DNA of 64,000 nt from Schistosoma mansoni (lineage: Eukaryota > Platyhelminthes > Trematoda > Strigeidida > Schistosomatidae): contig NC_031497.1 in the NCBI RefSeq assembly GCF_000237925.1, positions 27,072,205 through 27,136,204 on the forward strand. Direction: 5' to 3'. The translations under genes and the position numbers were made by a program. The notes below the pieces were generated by a model. It made no database searches and was not told the DNA's origin. It saw nothing but the letters and a program-made list of their open reading frames with translations. Position 1 is the stretch's first letter; each line of letters opens with the position of its first letter. Of the stretch, positions 58,960 through 64,000 are shown piece after piece.

Positions 58960-59235
58960 AAGCTAAACCACCAGGGAAAACCTGGAAGCATTGGACGACC
59001 GTTTCGTCTTATTGTGGGACTCCTCAGTGGCAGTGCGCATCCACGACCTCGCCTCGTGAGATTCGAACCCAGGACCTAGCAGTCTCGCGCCAGAGCACTT
59101 AACCGATAGACCACTGAGCCGGCATCCAATGGCGTTTATGTCTAACTCCAACCAATCCATGAAGTTGAGCAACCGTTCACCAATTGTCTTCAATGAGTTG
59201 ATATCTCACAACAGACGTGGTTTGAACTCCACTGG
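58960..59235 (-). repeat. SINE-E, best-preserved copy
   Basis: Minus strand: GGCTCAGTGGTCTATCGG (box A-like), GGGTTCGAATCTCACGAGG (box B-like), then CACTGAGGAGTCCCACAATA, AGACGAAACGGTCGTCC and CAGGTTTTCCCTGGTGG. A hammerhead-like core CTGAGGA...GAAA with an ACGG/TCGT stem III is visible at 58988-59038; stem II has one mismatch and stem I an insertion. Confidence 0.75.
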
Positions 59236-59693
59236 TCTATTGAATTGCTGATTACTCTGAAACTTATCATAACAGACTTGTAGTATGGTAATGAACAAGG
59301 ACAATTCAAACAATGGTTCACGGTGAAAGTAAGAAATATGGAAAAGACAGAGACACCAGTAAACATTAAATTATAATTTTAGCAACTGATCAAGGGAACA
59401 GGTATTACAAAATGCACTTGTTAATCATGACATTATTATTCATTCTCAGTGTATGTGATCAAATCGATGGAAATTATTTTTTTTCATCATTCTAAACTTT
59501 TGTCATAAAAATCAATTCATTCGTATTAGATTACATTACATACATTAGACCAATCACAGTCATATCAAACGTAGAACGTGACGCCTATGTGCATTGGTTC
59601 AAATTGCTAGAAAACATTAACATAATGTGATATATTTCTGTAATACATTCCAGAGTAATAGAATTAATAACGGCATCAATAGTTGTTATAACT
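59236..59693. other. Intron DNA; old RTE-C/D 3' trace at 59545-59640
   Basis: GTCATATCAAACGTAGAACG and TGCATTGGTTCAAATTGC resemble RTE-C/D 3' ends. The remainder is AT-rich and unrecognised. Confidence 0.45.
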
Positions 59694-60199
59694 TGTGGCC
59701 GAGTGGATACCCAGTTAATGTATGACGTGTTAAGACCGTCAATCAGAGAGCAGCGAATTATCGATTGGAACAGTGACACACGAAAACCGTATGAGTAGTC
59801 TCGAGTACGTATCGGTCATGCTTTCTGTCTAGCCCAGCCAGTTAAGTCCAGAACACCAATAACAACCTCTGAGGTATGAATCATTATATTTCAAACATAC
59901 TGAGTTTATATATCAACCAAACTGACCACATCGTACTATAAAATAGAAAATAATATTTGTACAATATTTAGCTAGATGTGTCTGTGAATGTGGGAGGCGG
60001 TAATTAATAGTCTGGGGATAACTCAATAATGGTAAATCGTATAATAATAGTCTATAGGTCAAGATGAAGCTTATAATAAGAGGGACACGAATATGAATAG
60101 TTTAGTTATTTAGCAAATATACGATAAAAAATGTATGCACAATACTGGTCCACAATGGATCCCAAAGTTACCATTCACTATTGTTATCGGGATATAACA
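59694..60199 (-). repeat. Solo LTR-G, intact outline
   Basis: 506 bp with terminal TGTTAT/ATAACA, flanked by the perfect 5-bp duplication ATAGT (59689-59693 and 60200-60204). It aligns with 18537-19563 apart from the sA insertion there. Contains TATATAAACTCAGTATG. Solo LTR; fossil. Confidence 0.87.
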
Positions 60200-60259
60200 A
60201 TAGTACTATAAAAGACTAATTATAGAAAATTAAAAAAAATGTTCTAATGGAAGACAAAG

Positions 60260-60540
60260 AGCAAATGCACCTGATCCGTTTCAAATGATTCTGAACAATA
60301 GGTGACAATCATTACGCGGACCTCAATCAGGTAGTCTACACCTATTAACGTGACTTAATCCAATCATTAGTGATTTCATGAACTGGTGCCACATCATGGT
60401 TTGACCGTCTCTAACTGTACTCTAACCAATCCTCACATTAGACAAAGTACGTTTTCTGACATAGGTGGTGGTTGGGCATGTATAAAATAGGTTTCGACCA
60501 TTTCAATTGATGGATATTCAATGCCTCATCAACAACATAT
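60260..60540 (-). repeat. Old RTE-D C-terminal fragment
   Basis: GGACCTCAATCAGGTAGTC, CACATCATGGTTTGACCG and GGTTTCGACCATTTCAATTG are complements of the RTE-D GW..RDY, QTKTWH and HRLRWLG regions. Many changes. Confidence 0.6.
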
Positions 60541-60579
60541 CACATATATTATTACTAATCTTTATATGTACGATATCTT

Positions 60580-61040
60580 ATTTATTTATTTAAACACATA
60601 AAAATTGATTTAAGGAGGCACCAAATATAATATGTGCCACATAAATCATTCGATTTGTGTAAAACCTGAGATACTGCTTGGTCACTCGAACCGAAGCACG
60701 TAGTTTTCTTAGGGGAATTACAGCTCGAGCCTTTGACCTCCACGTCTAACTCACAAGACTGTGGAGAAATGTTAGAAGATGCAGTTCCATGGTAGCGGTG
60801 ACCAACAATAGGTTGATACGCCATTTGTACTCTCAGGATCTTGTAGTCCATGTGCAACATTGGTTTGTAATCAGGGTATCTCAACTCCCCTAGGCTAGAC
60901 CCTCTGTGTTCATCAATCTGGTTAAAGCTATGGACATTCTCTTCCTCTCAATTTCTTAAATAACACCCCTTTCGTGAAAAGACAGTGAGTTGAACTACCC
61001 TGACAACGACTGTATACGCGTGGTCATGTGAGAGCACTTG
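60580..61040 (-). mobile_element. sA element, older
   Basis: ATTTATTTATTTAAACACAT tail, then GGAGGCACCAAATA through GTTCCATGGTAGC to GTGAGAGCACTTGAAGGG. Several small deletions. Confidence 0.82.
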
Positions 61041-61752
61041 AAGGGATTGTGGATTTTATATCATACTATAGTTTACTAATGAGTAAATGATTCTACTTTC
61101 AACTATTAAATTTCATATTCACATCTCATTCTATTTACAACGATTTAATAATCAGCATAGGTTATATTATTCGTTTGTCATACGCATTTATATATCACAA
61201 CACTATTCATCATTATTTTAAATGGATTACTTTCTATTGTATACACTAGAATCCAAAGATAATAAAATGATCAGTTTGAAATTTTAATATCCTATTGTGC
61301 TATTATAAAATAAATATTTCAATACTACTAAATCACTAAAAAAGTATAATTTAACTCGGAGGGGGGAAGATTCCTTTCCAATTAATTTCCCAACATAGTA
61401 CCTGGATACTAACAATATTGTTATAAATAAGAATAATATATATGTCGTATCTTATGGAGTAGGGAAATGACATTTTTCTGATTTTTCGTGACTCCATGTC
61501 AACCTTTTCTTTGAAGAATAAAGAATCAAATGAATTTAATTTGGGTATTCATTCTCTGAAGAAGTAGCTTAGACGGAGTCACGAAACATCAAAAAATTTC
61601 ATTTTTCTATTTGTTGGGATATCGACAAATATATGATTTTTATTTATAACAATCTACTCAAATGCTCAATTTATTTGAAATCATCAAGTCAAACCTTGGT
61701 AATAATACCTACAAAATAATAATCTTGGCCAATTGTGTATACCTATTATTTA
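61041..61752. other. AT-rich intron DNA with a 40-bp inverted repeat
   Basis: No gene. Minus 61464-61500 (GACATGGAGTCACGAAAAAT) and plus 61574-61610 (GACGGAGTCACGAAACATCA) are inverted copies of the same motif with about 75 bp between. Confidence 0.55.
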
Positions 61753-62276
61753 GTCCCCAAATGCCCTGGCCTAGGTGAAAGTGGGGAGAGTCCGCTCTCC
61801 CTCTCCAAATGCTCTCATATGACCAAGCGTATATAGCCTCTGCCAGGAAAGTCCTACTCACTGCCTTCTCGTGTAGGGAGTGTTGCTTACGAAATTGAAA
61901 GGACGAAAAGCAAATGTCCGGCGCTTTAACCCGGTTGCTGGACACGGAAATTCCACCTAGGGGAGTTGGAAAACCCTCATTCCAAACCAATAGTGCACAT
62001 GGGTTCCAGTATCCTGAGGGAACAAATGGCGTATGAATCAATAGTTGGTCGCCGACCACCATGGGACTGCATCTCCTCACGATACTCCACTGCCTTGTGA
62101 ACCAGACCTTTATATCTAAGGCTCCGGGTGTGACCCCCTAAGAAAACCACCTGCTTCAGTTTGGGCACCTGGGCAGTATCACAGTCCTCACACAAATCAA
62201 ATGAGATTTATGTGGCGCATATTTATCTGGTGCTTCCTTGTACCAATATTTATGTGTTTAAGTAAATAAATGAATA
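61753..62276 (+). mobile_element. sA element, young
   Basis: Full length, close to consensus from GTCCCCAAATGCCCTGG to TTTAAGTAAATAAATGAATA. No clear target-site duplication was found. Confidence 0.88.
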
Positions 62277-62359
62277 AACTTTTTATTTAACTGATATCTA
62301 ATTTATGCAATATATCAAATAAAGATAGAATAAATGGCTTATGGATAACAGCGTAATCA

Positions 62360-62700
62360 AACATATACGTTATATCTTATTTGAGACTTCTCAGTTGAAT
62401 TTACCAGTGTCAAAGTGGTAATGTTCTAATTCAATCGGTTTTACTTCAAATGCTAACAAATTTTACAATCACCTACTGGCCTGTTGAATGAATATTATAT
62501 TTACGTTATCATCAGAAAAAGTTTGAATTATCCTGTTGTTAATGTTCAGAACTGAAAACGTGTATCGAAATGACTATATCGGGGCAGCAATAGACTTAGA
62601 AAGCATGTATATCATGGATGCATACTGCTGTGGAGTCTCATACTAGGATGAAACATACGTCCAATGACTTTTATCGGATCATGATTTCAATGAAATTCAG
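62360..62700. repeat. SINE-S (minus) and SINE-E (plus) remnants
   Basis: 62360-62570: minus TTCAACTGAGAAGTCTCAAA and further Sm-alpha-like sequence. 62610-62690: plus CATGGATGCATACTGCTGTG, GAGTCTCATACTAGGATGAA, a decayed hammerhead-like block. Confidence 0.5.
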
Positions 62701-63029
62701 CATTCTCTACAACCTCATGTTAAAAATACTAATAGTGTTAAGAATAGATCAGGCCCTTTTTTGTTATTACATGTTAGTTCTTTCTTGAAGAGATAATATC
62801 GATGACATTTTCGTAATTCACATTTCATCAATAACATTTACTATCAACTGATTGGTTGTTATCGTCTGTAGTTTTGTAACCTTGTCACAATTGCCCAGAG
62901 TTATTGCAATTTACTATAAAAATAGAGTTGTTCTGTTCCAGGTTTCACTTCCTCACGAAATATAGAGTTAGATTGAAAGTCCTGTCTTCTCTCCTATCGT
63001 GTAGATTACTAACGTTAAAGTGTTGTTGT

Positions 63030-63510
63030 CAGTTAGTCAGTCACAACGTAGAACTTCGTACGTACGTACATCAGTTCGAGTTGACATACCACATTAGCAC
63101 AGAGATGAAGTTGTCGATTCAAATCCCATAATGGTAGAAGTAGTAAGAGTATAAGCAGTAATCGGAAAGATTAGGGTTTGAAAATGTTATTGAAGGAGTA
63201 TAATACAGTGAAATAAATTTGGAAAGAGAAAAAGTACGGGGACATGAAGAATTCAGAAGATTAGAATTTGGTAGAACACAAAGAGTGTATGCACCTTCAC
63301 CATTGCAAACGATTTTGAGCCATGTCATTCAAGGTCTCTAACCATCGAATGCTGTCATCTCGCGAATCCCAACTAGGTAGTCTACACCTACCAACATGGC
63401 TCAGTCCGATTGTCAGTGAGTTCATGGATTTGTGCCATGTTTTGGTCTGGCCGCCCCTAGCTTTCTTCCAACCTACTCCTACACCAATAAAACATCGCTC
63501 GTCGGGGCAG
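63030..63510 (-). mobile_element. RTE-D 3' end copy
   Basis: Close relative of 56085-56655 on the opposite strand: AGTCACAACGTAGAACTTCG and (TACG)n, the 3' UTR, then [39 protein letters not shown]. The frame is broken upstream of GVGVGWKK. 5' truncated. Confidence 0.85.
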
Positions 63511-63783
63511 TTGTGTGATACAGGTGTTCGGTGTGTTCGACTGCCTATTAGTTGCGACTTATTAAAAGAACCCTCATTCGTCCGTTTATAGAATTTATCG
63601 TAAGTCAACTAGAAATCCTAAACGTACTTGCGAGATTTAACACTGGGAAATTGATGTTTTTTGAGGGGGGGATCGATAAGAAATAGTAGTATAAATTTGT
63701 AATCATTTCAATGATCAAAGAAAAGAGAGTCTCACTCTACGTACTTCGGTTTGTCCAGTTGGATATCATCACTGGCCTACAGC

Positions 63784-63983
63784 NNNNNNNNNNNNNNNNN
63801 NNNNNNNNNNNNNNNNNNNNNNNNNNNNNNNNNNNNNNNNNNNNNNNNNNNNNNNNNNNNNNNNNNNNNNNNNNNNNNNNNNNNNNNNNNNNNNNNNNNN
63901 NNNNNNNNNNNNNNNNNNNNNNNNNNNNNNNNNNNNNNNNNNNNNNNNNNNNNNNNNNNNNNNNNNNNNNNNNNNNNNNNNNN
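63784..63983. other. Assembly gap (200 N)
   Basis: Exactly 200 undetermined bases, probably a placeholder of fixed size. The base after the gap lies inside an sA element. Confidence 0.99.
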
Positions 63984-64000
63984 CAAATCTCATTTGATTT
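63984..64000 (-). mobile_element. sA element edge
   Basis: CAAATCTCATTTGATTT is the complement of the sA AAATCAAATGAGATTTG motif; the copy continues past the window. Confidence 0.6.

Noticed and set aside
61570-61606. A hammerhead ribozyme (CTGAAGA...CACGAAAC)
   Set aside because: The two boxes are present, but the intervening sequence cannot form stem II next to the core.
55880-63783. Remaining PI4KB kinase exons
   Set aside because: Both strands were scanned for the post-linker and kinase motifs and none was found; the interval reads as repeat-filled intron.

Overview
The window is flatworm nuclear DNA, most likely from a blood fluke (Schistosoma or a close relative). The grounds are an AT-rich, intron-rich layout, one gene with a run of 34-58 nt introns at its 5' end followed by introns of 0.7-2.5 kb, SINE-like repeats carrying a hammerhead-ribozyme core of the schistosome Sm-alpha type, and heavy loading with RTE-type LINEs and solo LTRs. 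The species cannot be told from the window alone.

Two host genes were reconstructed exon by exon. The first is V-type H+-ATPase subunit H (ATP6V1H), on the minus strand from 32776 to 20032, with 12 exons and apparently complete coding. The second is phosphatidylinositol 4-kinase beta (PI4KB), on the plus strand from 33072 to at least 55879. Seven exons are visible; the catalytic kinase domain must lie past the window's right edge. The two start codons face away from each other with only 295 bp between them, so the genes probably share a bidirectional promoter. Both products act on endomembranes (V-ATPase acidification; Golgi PI4P synthesis).

Almost everything else is mobile-element DNA. Local labels are used here. 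RTE-A is a LINE with a (AATA)n tail; sA is a short ~520 bp element made of the RTE-A leader fused to the RTE-A tail, with about 16 copies or fragments. RTE-B is a LINE with a (TAAG)n tail. RTE-C and RTE-D are related LINEs with (GACT)n ends. LTR-G, LTR-H (Ty3/gypsy) and LTR-J are solo LTRs or fossils. SINE-S (Sm-alpha-like, hammerhead), SINE-E (tRNA-like, hammerhead-like) and SINE-F (tRNA-like) are pol III-type repeats.

Layout: 1-2.2 kb, decayed RTE-A and RTE-D; 2.2-5.4 kb, mostly unrecognised; 5.4-7.7 kb, gypsy fossil ending in LTR-H; 8.8-12.3 kb, near full-length RTE-B with a solo LTR-J inside; 12.8-13.4 kb, LTR-H; 13.5-16.1 kb, a young RTE-A with a perfect 13-bp target-site duplication (TSD); 16.4-19.6 kb, sA and LTR-G; 20.0-32.8 kb, ATP6V1H with repeat-filled introns; 32.8-33.1 kb, divergent promoter; 33.1-55.9 kb, PI4KB with repeat-filled introns; 55.9-64 kb, probably PI4KB intron 7, all repeats, broken by a 200-N gap. 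No rRNA, functional tRNA, CRISPR or operon structure was seen.
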